The notes beneath the pieces were generated by a model. That model searched no databases, was not told the DNA's origin, and worked only from the letters and a program-made list of their open reading frames with translations. From Chloroflexota bacterium (GTDB lineage Bacteria > Chloroflexota > Anaerolineae > Anaerolineales > UBA4823), in the NCBI GenBank assembly GCA_029557965.1, contig JAKQIM010000064.1, positions 1 through 37,163 on the forward strand: 37,163 nt of DNA, given 5' to 3'. Position 1 is the first letter of the stretch. Every line of letters starts with the position of its first letter. The position numbers were made by a program, and so were the translations under genes. This document shows, one piece after another, positions 6,380 through 15,136 of this stretch.

Positions 6380-8142
6380 AAAATCTTTCTCTTATCCGTC
6401 AAATAAGTTGGCTGTTGATTTTTATCCTTTTGGCCGCCTGCCAGCCTGCCCCCTCCCCGAGCGCCACCGTCAGTGCCGGCTTATCCCCTGAGCCAACCAC
6501 CGCCTCCGCCGAGCCCACCTCGCCGCCCACCGCCCTCCCCAGCGCCACGGCCGAGATACACCTGGCAACCATTCAAGAGATCATTGCATCGGTGGATGCC
6601 CACACCAGGCCGGGCCTGGATTGGGAAGGCGCTCTGCCAGATATGCTGCTCTACGCCGGTGGCGAGGTATGGGCCAAAGAGGCCTCAACCGCCCTGGTGG
6701 ATATGCAGCCGGCCTTCAGCCAGGCCGAGGGCTTGGTGCGCGTGGCCCCCAACACCATCTTGACCATCGAACAGCCCGAAGCCAATACCCTGCAACTCAA
6801 CCTGGACGAGGGCCAGATCTGGATCAACATTGAAGGGCTGGCCCCCGGCGAAACCTTTGAGGTCGAGACGCCTGCCGCAGTGGCCTCGGTGCGCGGCACA
6901 CGCTTCAGTGTTATCGTAGCCGCAGATGGCACTACCGTCATAACTTGTATCACCGGTGAGATACACGTCAGAAGTGCTGGCGGAACCAGTAAGCTTACCA
7001 AATACACACAAACAACCATCAGCCCCACCGGTGACATCGTACCAGAAGAAAAGATTAACTTTGCACAAAGAGCTGCCTGGAACCTGGCTTCAGGCCCCGG
7101 CCTGCACATTGCCGTGCCGTTGGGCAGCGTGGCGGCAAGCATGCCCCTCACCACCACCATTCAAGAGGCCACCTGGGCGGGCAGCAATGACCTGCTGCGC
7201 TTCCGCCATTATGACGAGGCATTGGGCGGCTACCGCTATGCCCAATATGACCTGGCGGCAGGCAGCGTGACCAACCTGCCGCTCATTCCGGCGAACGCTT
7301 ATGACCTGGCATTCAGCCCCTACGGTCTGGGAATTGCCTGGATCAATCCCGACAACATGGATTTCTGCGTGCAAGCAGATGAGACCGCTGCCCCAATCTG
7401 CACCAACGCTGACCAAAGCGGTTATTACGATGGCCCGATCGCCTGGGCACCAGGCGAAGAGTGGCTGCTGCACAAGATCCACCTGTACGACCTGAGCACA
7501 CCAGGAGAGGTCAAGTTCCAGCACAATCTCTACCTCAGCCGCGCAGATGGCAGTGAGGGCCGGCAGTTAACCGACAACAAGACTGATGATGGTGAATTCG
7601 TCAATTACAGTTGGTCGCCAGGTGGCAGCCAGGTGGCCTACGCCTATGTGACAGGGATGGCGCAGGGAGCCACTGCCGAGGTGTGGGTGGTGAATGCCGA
7701 TGGCGGCACTCCATACCTGCTGTTGGATAATGCCCTGCTATACACCGAAGCCCACCAACCCCTGGCCTGGAGCCCCGATGGGCAGTGGTTGGCGGTGGTC
7801 ACTCAGCAAGGATTGGTGCTGGCCTCGGCCGATGGACAAGACATCCGGACCGTGCAGGACACTGGCCCAGGCTATTACAGCTCGCTGATCTGGGCGCCTA
7901 CAGCCAGTGGCTTCCCGCTGATCTACAGTTATTACGATGAACAAACCAGCAGCGGCGGCGAGGGCATGCTCACCAGCGCCGAGGCCGCGCCAGTGGAAGC
8001 CTGGCTGTTCGCAGTGCCCAATTACGCCCCCGATGGCAGCCGGGCCTTGTTCACCGAACGGATCCCCATCGACAGCAGTGACCCCAATGCCGGTTTCACC
8101 ACCACGCTGTGGGTATATAATATACTACCGTGGTGGCCCTAA
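6376..8142 (+). CDS. FecR-domain lipoprotein with WD40-like propeller, paralogue of the 2758 gene
   Basis: A lipoprotein signal ending in LLAAC is followed by a Pro/Ser/Thr linker, a FecR domain (about residues 90-205, beginning LYAGGEVWAKEASTAL, with ASVRGTRFSV near 173) and a beta-propeller half with blades such as YSWSPGGSQVAYAY and AWSPDGQWLAVV. Domain order and long identical stretches (GEVWAKEASTAL, VETP.AVASVRGTRFSV) show it arose by duplication of the lipoprotein before the cyclase. AAAGGAG lies 8 nt before ATG 6376, inside the cyclase gene, and the two overlap by 4 bp. The Asp/Gly-rich propeller faces are divergent between the two copies, so they may sense different ligands or form a mixed receptor with CHASE2. 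That is inference. Confidence 0.88.
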   Translation: MKNLSLIRQISWLLIFILLAACQPAPSPSATVSAGLSPEPTTASAEPTSPPTALPSATAEIHLATIQEIIASVDAHTRPGLDWEGALPDMLLYAGGEVWAKEASTALVDMQPAFSQAEGLVRVAPNTILTIEQPEANTLQLNLDEGQIWINIEGLAPGETFEVETPAAVASVRGTRFSVIVAADGTTVITCITGEIHVRSAGGTSKLTKYTQTTISPTGDIVPEEKINFAQRAAWNLASGPGLHIAVPLGSVAASMPLTTTIQEATWAGSNDLLRFRHYDEALGGYRYAQYDLAAGSVTNLPLIPANAYDLAFSPYGLGIAWINPDNMDFCVQADETAAPICTNADQSGYYDGPIAWAPGEEWLLHKIHLYDLSTPGEVKFQHNLYLSRADGSEGRQLTDNKTDDGEFVNYSWSPGGSQVAYAYVTGMAQGATAEVWVVNADGGTPYLLLDNALLYTEAHQPLAWSPDGQWLAVVTQQGLVLASADGQDIRTVQDTGPGYYSSLIWAPTASGFPLIYSYYDEQTSSGGEGMLTSAEAAPVEAWLFAVPNYAPDGSRALFTERIPIDSSDPNAGFTTTLWVYNILPWWP

Positions 8143-8207
8143 CAGTACAAATTATCCTGCCTATCTTGTTCATCCCGGTTAAAACAGGTCGTTATAAGGA
8201 GACAGCC

Positions 8208-8870
8208 ATGATTACCTGCCCCTGGTGCGGAACACACTATACTGCTTTTCAATCCAACTGCAATAACTGCGGCGGAACCCTGCCCCTGCCGGCGGCCGAA
8301 CCGCCGCCGACCATGGAACAGGCTCAAATGGCAGCCCCGCCTGAGATCGCCATGCCGCCTGCCCCACCGCGCCAGGTGCCCAAGAACTATCTCACCCGCC
8401 TGATCTGGACGGATGCCGGATTCATCACCGGCTTTGTCTTCACGCTTCTCGGAGGCATCTTCACCTTGGTCGGCTTGCCGATGCTGGTCTTGTCGGTGCT
8501 GGTTGTGCCCATGTTGATTGGCCTGCCCTTTACGGCCATTGGGCTGCTCATGCTGGCAGGCGGGATTGGGCTGCTGGCCTGGCGGTCTAACGAGGCCAAA
8601 AAGATCATTGCCCTGCTGGAGAATGGGCAGGTGACCCGCGGTCAGATCCTTGAAGTGACGCAGAATTTTAATGTACGCGTCAACCACCGCTACCCCTGGA
8701 CGATCCGCTATGGCTACCAGGTCAATGGCAACCAGCACCAGGGCCAGATCAGCACCTTCAGCATGCCAGGCGTAGCTTACCAACCCAATACGCCTGTGCC
8801 GGTCTTGTATGCCGCCGATGCCCCCTCCTCCAGCACCCTTTACCCCAACGCCCTGGGATATTTTGACTGA
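8208..8870 (+). CDS. Zinc-ribbon membrane protein, DUF3592-like C-terminus
   Basis: The protein has 220 residues. It starts with a zinc ribbon (MITCPWCGTHYTAFQSNCNN, completed by CGG) and a Pro/Ala linker. Two adjacent hydrophobic helices come next (about residues 72-95 and 97-122). The C-terminal domain reads GQVTRGQILEV, YPWTIRYGYQVNG and PVPVLYAADAPSSSTLYP, the layout of DUF3592 proteins. The frame is open back to 8130, but ATAAGGAG sits 7-8 nt before ATG 8208 and the zinc ribbon starts there, so that start was chosen. It lies 65 bp after the FecR-cyclase operon in the same direction and could be its last member. The function is unknown. Confidence 0.8.
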   Translation: MITCPWCGTHYTAFQSNCNNCGGTLPLPAAEPPPTMEQAQMAAPPEIAMPPAPPRQVPKNYLTRLIWTDAGFITGFVFTLLGGIFTLVGLPMLVLSVLVVPMLIGLPFTAIGLLMLAGGIGLLAWRSNEAKKIIALLENGQVTRGQILEVTQNFNVRVNHRYPWTIRYGYQVNGNQHQGQISTFSMPGVAYQPNTPVPVLYAADAPSSSTLYPNALGYFD

Positions 8871-8926
8871 CCGTTTTGAGGTGAGAATGCGGCTGGTGCG
8901 CCCCCGACGAACCGCCCGCGGCGTGA

Positions 8927-8932
8927 TATAAT
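8927..8932 (+). promoter_or_regulatory. -10 box before the solute-binding-like gene
   Basis: A perfect TATAAT lies 20 bp before ATG 8953 in a short intergenic gap. TTTAGGAA between it and the start can serve as the ribosome-binding site. I see no convincing -35 element. Confidence 0.4.
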
Positions 8933-8952
8933 CAATTTAGGAACGCCACCCC

Positions 8953-10152
8953 ATGAGATCCGAGATCGAATTTTCTCTCATTGGCAGCCTGAGCAGCCCA
9001 ATCGATACGTTGTTAGCTGAGTTCGAGCAGAAACAGCGCATCCGGGCACGCCTGCGTTTTACAGACTGGCTGAACGGCTGGCAAGAGGTGGTTAATTACT
9101 CTCTGCACCACAACGAGCCGCACGTCTCACACATCGGCATCACCTGGGTCAGCAGCCTGATGCGCATGAACGCCCTGCGCCCCTTCACCTCCAAAGAGAT
9201 CAACGCCCTGGGCGGGTCATCTGCCTTCTTGCCGGGCTGTTGGCAAAGCCTGACCGATGCTGAGGGTATGGTATGGGGCCTGCCCTGGACCTCTTACACC
9301 TTCTTGATCGCCTACCGCCGCGATCTGCTGGAACAAGCCGGCGTGGATGAAGCCACGGCCTTCAGCTCAGCCCAGGCACTTGAAAACACCCTGGCCGCGC
9401 TGAAAGAATCTGGCGTGCCCATCCCCTGGGCTATTCCCACCAACAAGGCCCATACCGATACCCTGCACTTCTCCGCTTCTTGGCTGTGGGGTGCGGGCGG
9501 CAAGATCGCCAGCGACAGCGGCAAAGCACCCCTATTCTCTGAACCAGAGGCCATCCAAGGCCTGAAGTCTTTCTTTGATCTCTACCGCTACATGCCGCCG
9601 GATGCAACTCAGCAAAGCAACGACGCCTTGCGCGGCATGTTTTGGGATGGCAAGGCCGCGGTAACGATCTGCGGCGTGGATGAGCCATATATCCGCCAGA
9701 CCGAAGGCACACCAGAGATATTTGAACGGATTGGATTTGCCCCCATGCCAGGCGTGCCCTGGGTGGGCGGCGACGGCCTGGTAGTCTGGCGCCGGGCGCA
9801 AGAATCGCTGGCCTGGGAGCAGGCTTCAGTGGCCCTGGCAAGCTACCTGGTCAGCCCGCCGGCCCAGCGCACCTACTGCCAGATGATCAAAAATCACCAC
9901 AAGCCCACCCGCGTGGACGTGCTGCCAGACCTGCCCCTGCAAGATAGCAGCCTGACCAACGCCGTCAAACAAGCCCTGACCACAGGACGATCTTACCGGC
10001 CTATTCCGCTGTGGGGGCGCATTGAGAGCCAGCTCAGCAGTGCATTGAACTTTGTGTGGGAAGAGGTGTATGCTGGCAAGCCCACCATAGATGCACTGCA
10101 TGAAACGCTCGACCCGCTGGCACGCAGGCTGAAGATCACGTTAGCCGGATAG
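8953..10152 (+). CDS. Family 1 solute-binding-fold protein without a signal peptide
   Basis: This 399-residue protein follows the family 1 extracellular solute-binding pattern. Recognisable parts include GLPWTSYTFLIAYRRDLLEQAG, the SWLWGAGGKI region, a MFWDGKAAVTICG segment and GFAPMPGVPWVGGDGLVVWR, where the usual gain-of-ligand loop sits. It begins MRSEIEFSLIGSLSSPIDTL with no hydrophobic leader or lipobox, and an in-frame TAG at 8938-8940 rules out an upstream extension. It should therefore be cytoplasmic. No ABC permease or ATPase is nearby. It may be an intracellular ligand sensor rather than a transport subunit. A methyltransferase gene follows after 24 bp and may be cotranscribed. Confidence 0.82.
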   Translation: MRSEIEFSLIGSLSSPIDTLLAEFEQKQRIRARLRFTDWLNGWQEVVNYSLHHNEPHVSHIGITWVSSLMRMNALRPFTSKEINALGGSSAFLPGCWQSLTDAEGMVWGLPWTSYTFLIAYRRDLLEQAGVDEATAFSSAQALENTLAALKESGVPIPWAIPTNKAHTDTLHFSASWLWGAGGKIASDSGKAPLFSEPEAIQGLKSFFDLYRYMPPDATQQSNDALRGMFWDGKAAVTICGVDEPYIRQTEGTPEIFERIGFAPMPGVPWVGGDGLVVWRRAQESLAWEQASVALASYLVSPPAQRTYCQMIKNHHKPTRVDVLPDLPLQDSSLTNAVKQALTTGRSYRPIPLWGRIESQLSSALNFVWEEVYAGKPTIDALHETLDPLARRLKITLAG

Positions 10153-10176
10153 CAAAATAATCACAAGAAGGAATAT

Positions 10177-11013
10177 ATGAATATATCTGATCTCCTTAAC
10201 CGCGTTCCACAGCCCGAGCCCTGGAGCGAGGGCGAGAAGATTCCCTGGGATTACCCGGCCTTCAGCCAGCGCATGCTGCAAGAACACCTGTCCCAGTCTC
10301 ACGATGCCGCCAGCCGCCGCTTCGCCACCATCGACGCGCATGTGCTGTGGATCCACCAGCGCCTGCTGTTTGGCCGTCCCAGCGCCGTCTTAGACCTGGG
10401 CTGTGGGCCAGGATTATATACCCAACGCCTGGCGCGCCTGGGGCATACCTGCCTGGGGATCGATTTTTCGCCCGCATCCATCGCATATGCCCGCCAGCAG
10501 TCGGATGAAGAAAAGCTTGCCTGCAGTTACGTGCAAGAGGATTTGCGCAGCGCCAATTTCGGCCACGACCACGGGTTGGTGATGTTCATCTACGGAGAGC
10601 TGAACGTCTTCCGCCCAGCCGACGCCCGCAAGATCTTACACAAGGCCCACCAGGCTCTTGGCCCCGGCGGGGTCTTGCTGTTAGAGGTCCATACTTATGA
10701 GGTTTTCGAACGTATGGGCAAGCAGCCGCCGCGCTGGCAGGCCAAAACCAGCGGCCTGTTCTCTGAAAAGCCCCACCTGGAATTGTACGAAAATGTCTGG
10801 AACGATGAACAGGCCGTGCTCACCGAGCGCTACTATATTATCGATGCCGAAAAGGGCGAGGTAACGCCTTACGCCGCCTGCAACCAGGCCTATACCCAGG
10901 CCCAATACCACCTGTTATTGGCCGAGGCCGGTTTCAGCGGCATTACCTTCTATCCCGGCCTGGGCGAGAACGCCGAGCCAGGCGACCTCTTCGTCATCAC
11001 AGCGCGGCGTTAA
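10177..11013 (+). CDS. Class I SAM-dependent methyltransferase
   Basis: The protein has 278 residues. The SAM-binding motif VLDLGCGPGLYTQRLARLG begins near residue 70, followed by the acidic ribose-binding GIDFSPASIAYAR and a motif II/III region GPGGVLLLEVHTYEVFERMG. There is no signal peptide. AAGAAGGA precedes ATG 10177. The C-terminal part (TPYAACNQAYTQAQYHLLLA, then EAGFSGITFYPGLG) is the usual Methyltransf_25/11 cap. The substrate cannot be told. The gene follows the solute-binding-like gene by 24 bp, and the next gene converges on it 6 bp away. Confidence 0.85.
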   Translation: MNISDLLNRVPQPEPWSEGEKIPWDYPAFSQRMLQEHLSQSHDAASRRFATIDAHVLWIHQRLLFGRPSAVLDLGCGPGLYTQRLARLGHTCLGIDFSPASIAYARQQSDEEKLACSYVQEDLRSANFGHDHGLVMFIYGELNVFRPADARKILHKAHQALGPGGVLLLEVHTYEVFERMGKQPPRWQAKTSGLFSEKPHLELYENVWNDEQAVLTERYYIIDAEKGEVTPYAACNQAYTQAQYHLLLAEAGFSGITFYPGLGENAEPGDLFVITARR

Positions 11014-11019
11014 CCAACG

Positions 11020-11439
11020 CTATTCCCCGATGATCTTTACCAGCACGCGTTTGTTACGCCCGCCGTCAAACTCGCCGTAAAAGATCTGTTCCCAGGGGCC
11101 AAAATCCAGGCGGCCCTCGGTGATCGCCACCACCACCTCGCGACCCATCACCTGGCGCTTCATGTGGGCGTCGGCGTTATCTTCTCCGGTGCGGTTGTGC
11201 AGGTAACCGCTGACCGGTTCGTGGGGCGCCAGTCGCTCCAGCCAGGCATCGTAGTCCCTATGCAGACCACTTTCATCGTCATTAATAAAAACCGAGGCTG
11301 TGATGTGCATGGCATTTATCAGTGCGATACCCTCGCGCACGCCGCTCTCGCGCAGGCAGGTTTCTACCTGCGGGGTGATGTTGACAAAACCCCGCCGGGC
11401 AGGGATATTGAACCATAATTCTTTGCGGTAGCTTTTCAT
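11020..11439 (-). CDS. yjbQ: YjbQ/UPF0047 family protein
   Basis: This 139-residue protein spans the whole family. Key motifs are [20 protein letters not shown], the metal-binding-like [42 protein letters not shown] and the C-terminal [28 protein letters not shown]. Conserved histidines and acidic residues of the family are present. Members have been reported with thiamine-phosphate synthase activity in complementation tests, but the natural reaction is uncertain. TTGGAGG precedes ATG 11439. It is divergent from the histidine kinase across a 50-bp gap and ends 6 bp from the convergent methyltransferase stop. Confidence 0.9.
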   Translation of the reverse strand: MKSYRKELWFNIPARRGFVNITPQVETCLRESGVREGIALINAMHITASVFINDDESGLHRDYDAWLERLAPHEPVSGYLHNRTGEDNADAHMKRQVMGREVVVAITEGRLDFGPWEQIFYGEFDGGRNKRVLVKIIGE

Positions 11440-11450
11440 AAAACCTCCAA

Positions 11451-11480
11451 TTCAGATTTTAACCTAAAATGTGTTAAACT
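11451..11480 (+). promoter_or_regulatory. Putative promoter of the histidine kinase gene, leaderless layout
   Basis: TTCAGA (11451-11456) and TAAACT (11475-11480) are 18 bp apart. ATG 11490 lies only 9 nt beyond the -10 box, and there is no Shine-Dalgarno between them. The transcript may begin at or next to the start codon. Both boxes deviate from consensus. Confidence 0.35.
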
Positions 11481-11489
11481 CTATGCAAT

Positions 11490-13691
11490 ATGGTTGGGAT
11501 ACGTTCGCTTAAAGCTAACATTCGCTTCTTATATATCCCCCTGGCCCTGCATGGCTTGATCGTATTGGTGGGCGCCAGCCTGCGGGTCATGCAGGTGGAT
11601 GTCAATCTGCGGGTCGATATTGGCCGCGGCACCTTCATCTTTGGCAACCTGCTGACCTTCATGGTGCTGGCTGCCGCGGCTTACCGCTTGTACCGGGTGG
11701 ATGCCCGGCTGCGAATCACCTGGGGGCTGATTGCCCTGGGCATCTTGCTGCAAGTCTGCGGCGATATCGCCTACCTGAGCTCTGAGCTGACCGGTGATCT
11801 TTTCTCTGCCCTGGCCCGCATCCTGCTGATCCTGGGTGTTTTATCCTGGCCCTTTGGCCGTTCGGTGGCGCAGGGCAACCGGATCAAAAACTTCCTGGAT
11901 ATCCTGGCTATCTTGATCGGGGCGACCATGTTGGAATGGGTTTTTGTGTTGGGCCCAGCCATCGAAAACGGCCAGCAACTGGTTTGGCCGCACAGCCTGC
12001 TTACGCTGGCGGCCCCAGCCGGTACCATGGTGATGGTATGGGCTGCCAGCCGCGTCTTGTACCTGCAAAGCCTGAGCCCAGGCAGCAAAGCCCAGATGGC
12101 ACTGGGTGTGGCAGCCCTGGTCTCTGCCATGACCGACAGCCTATACGTCTACCAGGATACTTTTGGGCTGTACCAGGCTGGCGGCTGGCTGGACTTGGGT
12201 TGGGCGCTGGGATCTATGCTCATCTGCCTGGCTGGCGTTCTGCAAATACACCGCCTCAACCTGCCTGCCCAGCCGCCCGCATCAATTCCCACATCCCGGC
12301 TGGCAGCCGTCTGGATGCTGGTGCCTTACGTCTGGCTGCCGATCGCCTATATTCTGCTGGGGTTGCGCCACCTTGACAACAGCCTGGGGGGCTTCGGTGT
12401 CATTTACATGGGCACAGGCATGATCTTGGGGCTGGTGATCATGCGCCAGGGCCTGGCCCTGCGAGAGAACACCTGGCTTTCAGCGCGCTTGCGCCAAGAA
12501 CTGGCGCGCAGCCAACAAGCCCTGCAAGCCCTTACAGATAGCGAACAACGCGTCCGCCACCAGCAAGAACGCTACCGCATCCTGGTAGAAAACCAGGGTG
12601 AAGGCCTGGGGGCAGTGGATTGGCAAGAGAATTTCACCTACTCAAACCCGGCTGCCTGTGCGGTCTTCGGCGTGCCGCCTGGCGAATTGGTTGGGCACAA
12701 CCTGCGCGAATTCACCAGCCCCGAGACCTTTGAACAGGTAGGAAAAGAAACTGAAATGCGCCGCCAGGGCCAGAAAAATACCTATGAAATGCAGATCATC
12801 CGCGCCGATGGCGAGCGGCGCTGGCTGCTGGTGACCTCTGTTCCCTACCCAGATGACGAAGGCTATATCACCGGCGCACTGGGCATTTTCCGCGACATCA
12901 CCGAGCGCAAACAGTTCGAGCAAGACCTCAACCGGCTGAACGCCGATCTGGCTGTTGCGCGGGATGCTTCAGAAGCCGCCAATCATGCCAAAAGCATCTT
13001 CCTGGCCAATATGAGCCATGAGCTGCGCACGCCGCTCTCGATCATCATCGGTTATGCCGAGCTGCTGCAAGAAAGCCTCTCCATTCAGCCTGACCCTGCC
13101 AGCCAGGAACGGGTTGGGCGGATCATCAGCTCTTCCAAGCATTTATTAGCATTGATCAACGAGGTGCTGGATTTCTCAAAGATCGAAGCCGGGCGGTTGT
13201 CGTTCACCCCCCAAATGGTTGACCTGGACCGTTTTCTGGTTGATCTGAAGATTGAAGGCCTCCAGATCATGGAGAAGAATCAAAATCACCTCTCCGTCAA
13301 TACCAACGGCAGCATTGGCAGCCTGTTTACAGATCCCACCCGCTTACGCCAGGTCTTATTGAACCTGCTCAGCAACGCAGCCAAGTTCACCGAGAACGGG
13401 AATGTCACCCTTGAAGTACAGCGCAGCCGGCTTTCTCAGCGAGAAGTCGTGGTATTCAAGGTCAGCGATACCGGGATTGGCATGACAGAAGAACAGCTCA
13501 AGCTGCTCTTCCAGCCTTTCCAACAAGTAGACAGTTCAACGACGCGTAAATATGAGGGCAGCGGGCTGGGGTTGGCAATCAGCCGCCGCTTGTGCCAGTT
13601 GATGGGCGGTGAAATTGATGTCGCCAGCACGCCTGGGGTGGGCACCACCTTTACCGTGACGGTACCGGTGAGCCAAAACCCTGCCGGTTAA
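11490..13691 (+). CDS. Membrane sensor histidine kinase with PAS domain
   Basis: The protein has 733 residues. The first ~315 carry about nine hydrophobic segments, an integral-membrane sensor of no named family I can assign. A short coiled coil (RLRQELARSQQALQALTDSE) leads into a PAS/PAC domain (about 365-480, ending ALGIFRDITERKQFE). The HisKA domain follows with the phosphoacceptor His510 in NMSHELRTPLS. The ATPase has the N box (QVLLNLLSNAAKFTENG), G1 (VSDTGIGM), the F box (LFQPFQQVDSS) and G2 (GSGLGLAISRRL). No receiver domain is fused and no response regulator gene lies beside it, so it is an orphan kinase. Its stop shares the palindrome TTAA (13688-13691) with the convergent NYN gene. 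Confidence 0.92.
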   Translation: MVGIRSLKANIRFLYIPLALHGLIVLVGASLRVMQVDVNLRVDIGRGTFIFGNLLTFMVLAAAAYRLYRVDARLRITWGLIALGILLQVCGDIAYLSSELTGDLFSALARILLILGVLSWPFGRSVAQGNRIKNFLDILAILIGATMLEWVFVLGPAIENGQQLVWPHSLLTLAAPAGTMVMVWAASRVLYLQSLSPGSKAQMALGVAALVSAMTDSLYVYQDTFGLYQAGGWLDLGWALGSMLICLAGVLQIHRLNLPAQPPASIPTSRLAAVWMLVPYVWLPIAYILLGLRHLDNSLGGFGVIYMGTGMILGLVIMRQGLALRENTWLSARLRQELARSQQALQALTDSEQRVRHQQERYRILVENQGEGLGAVDWQENFTYSNPAACAVFGVPPGELVGHNLREFTSPETFEQVGKETEMRRQGQKNTYEMQIIRADGERRWLLVTSVPYPDDEGYITGALGIFRDITERKQFEQDLNRLNADLAVARDASEAANHAKSIFLANMSHELRTPLSIIIGYAELLQESLSIQPDPASQERVGRIISSSKHLLALINEVLDFSKIEAGRLSFTPQMVDLDRFLVDLKIEGLQIMEKNQNHLSVNTNGSIGSLFTDPTRLRQVLLNLLSNAAKFTENGNVTLEVQRSRLSQREVVVFKVSDTGIGMTEEQLKLLFQPFQQVDSSTTRKYEGSGLGLAISRRLCQLMGGEIDVASTPGVGTTFTVTVPVSQNPAG

Positions 13692-15001
13692 CCTTCTGGC
13701 TGTAGATTGGCCTTTTTGTTGATCTCGCCGATCAAGTCGCGCACATGGTCCAGCATGCGCTGGCCGCGCACCCCGCCGTACAGCAGGTGAGCCGCTACTT
13801 CCACGTCAATCTTGTCGAAAGAACCCAGGGAGCGGCCGATCTTTTGCAGCAAGCCACGGTCGCATTTATCCAAGAGCTGGGGGCCGTTGTTCACCCCTGC
13901 CGCCATGGTAATGGAACGATCCCACAACTTGGTATCGTCGGTGTATTTGCTGTCATCTTTGTCAAACTCAAAGCAGTAGGTGTGGAACAATTCGTGCACC
14001 GTCTCGTGAACATACTGCCATGAAATGTGGGGGGCGTTCTCATCAAAGTAGGCGTGCAGGTTTTCTTTAAGCTGGGTCAGGGTGATGCCTGGGGTCGACT
14101 TAAAGATATCGTAGAGCTTCAAGACGATCGTCGGGCGGTGTTCGGTGGGCGTCATTCGCACCTTCTGCCGGGTGAGGATGCCCAGGTAGCGATCCAGCAG
14201 GGCATGGGGCGCCTCGTGGGCCGTCGGTTGGTCGGTCTCAAGCAGCATCTGCACTTCCAAATGGCCGCCAGGCTGGGCTGTGCGAATGCGCACCAGGTCA
14301 TTTTGAGCCGCCAGGAATTCCTTGAACGTATCATATCCATAGTTGCGTTCGTTAAAGGCCGGGTTAAGGCGGCAGATAGCACTCTTGACCTCACCGCCGG
14401 TCTGCCATTCACCGGCCTTATTGGCCAACACCTGGCGCATCAGGCGGCGGGCCTCGCTGATATCAAAACTGATCGTGTTTTCGGCCGCGTCAGAGGTTTT
14501 GGTTGGCTGGGCCACGCCTGCCAGCATATCGTAGAACATGAAATGATCGCAGGCATTGATCAGGTACTCGGCGGTCTTGCCGCTCACGCCCATGCCGATC
14601 ACGATCTTGCCATACGAGCGCAGACGGTGCACCAGCTCGGTGAAATCGCCATCGCCAGAGACAAGCATCACATGGGTCACGGTCCGATCGCCACCAATCA
14701 GCATCTCTAAGGCATCCATCACAATGCGGATATCGGTAGCATTTTTCCCCCGCTTCGAGGTCACGTGAACCAGGTCAACGCCCAGGCGCAGCAGCTCACG
14801 TTGATATGACGAAAAAGACGACCAATCGGCATAAGCGCGGCGGATGACCACACGTCCATAGTTCACCGCGGTGCCCAACACCAGGGGCCATTCGACATCT
14901 TCATCGTTGTCTCTGAACTTCTCGCGGCAGCTCAACAAAATGTTTTCAAAGTCGATATAGATGGCAATCTGGTTGGTCGAAGAATTGGTTGTGTCGGTCA
15001 T
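13688..15001 (-). CDS. NYN-domain (PIN-like) nuclease with OST-HTH/LOTUS domain
   Basis: The protein has 437 residues. The N-terminal NYN/LabA-type domain (about 10-155) keeps the acidic metal-binding set: Asp17 (YIDFEN), Asp90 and Asp96 (NATDIRIVMDALEM), and Asp117/Asp119 (VSGDGDFTEL). It is thus probably an active RNase. A winged-helix OST-HTH/LOTUS-like domain follows (about 180-245, including LMRQVLANKAGEWQTGGEVK), a domain that binds RNA in other proteins. The last ~170 residues are helical (IVLKLYDIFKSTPGITLTQL) and unassigned, perhaps a second winged helix. AAGGAAA lies upstream of ATG 15001. The RNA target is unknown; RNA turnover or silencing is inference from domain order. Confidence 0.88.
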   Translation of the reverse strand: MTDTTNSSTNQIAIYIDFENILLSCREKFRDNDEDVEWPLVLGTAVNYGRVVIRRAYADWSSFSSYQRELLRLGVDLVHVTSKRGKNATDIRIVMDALEMLIGGDRTVTHVMLVSGDGDFTELVHRLRSYGKIVIGMGVSGKTAEYLINACDHFMFYDMLAGVAQPTKTSDAAENTISFDISEARRLMRQVLANKAGEWQTGGEVKSAICRLNPAFNERNYGYDTFKEFLAAQNDLVRIRTAQPGGHLEVQMLLETDQPTAHEAPHALLDRYLGILTRQKVRMTPTEHRPTIVLKLYDIFKSTPGITLTQLKENLHAYFDENAPHISWQYVHETVHELFHTYCFEFDKDDSKYTDDTKLWDRSITMAAGVNNGPQLLDKCDRGLLQKIGRSLGSFDKIDVEVAAHLLYGGVRGQRMLDHVRDLIGEINKKANLQPEG

Positions 15002-15103
15002 ATCAGCCTGTTTCCTTTCTGCACCGCATTATACTCTAAGAACCGATCCGGAAATACGGGGAATGTAGATGATGGAGGACAATCCATATCGCCCCTAATT
15101 TAT

Positions 15104-15111
15104 GCTACAAT
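15104..15111 (+). promoter_or_regulatory. Extended -10 promoter element for the MEMO-like gene
   Basis: The string TATGCTACAAT (15101-15111) contains an extended -10 (TG-N-TACAAT). No good -35 is seen, as is common with extended -10 promoters. The start site near 15118 would give a short leader containing GAGGAGA before ATG 15137. The same 11-mer occurs at 35743-35753 before the NUDIX gene. Confidence 0.45.
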
Positions 15112-15136
15112 CATACTGTAAGTGAGGAGAGATGTT

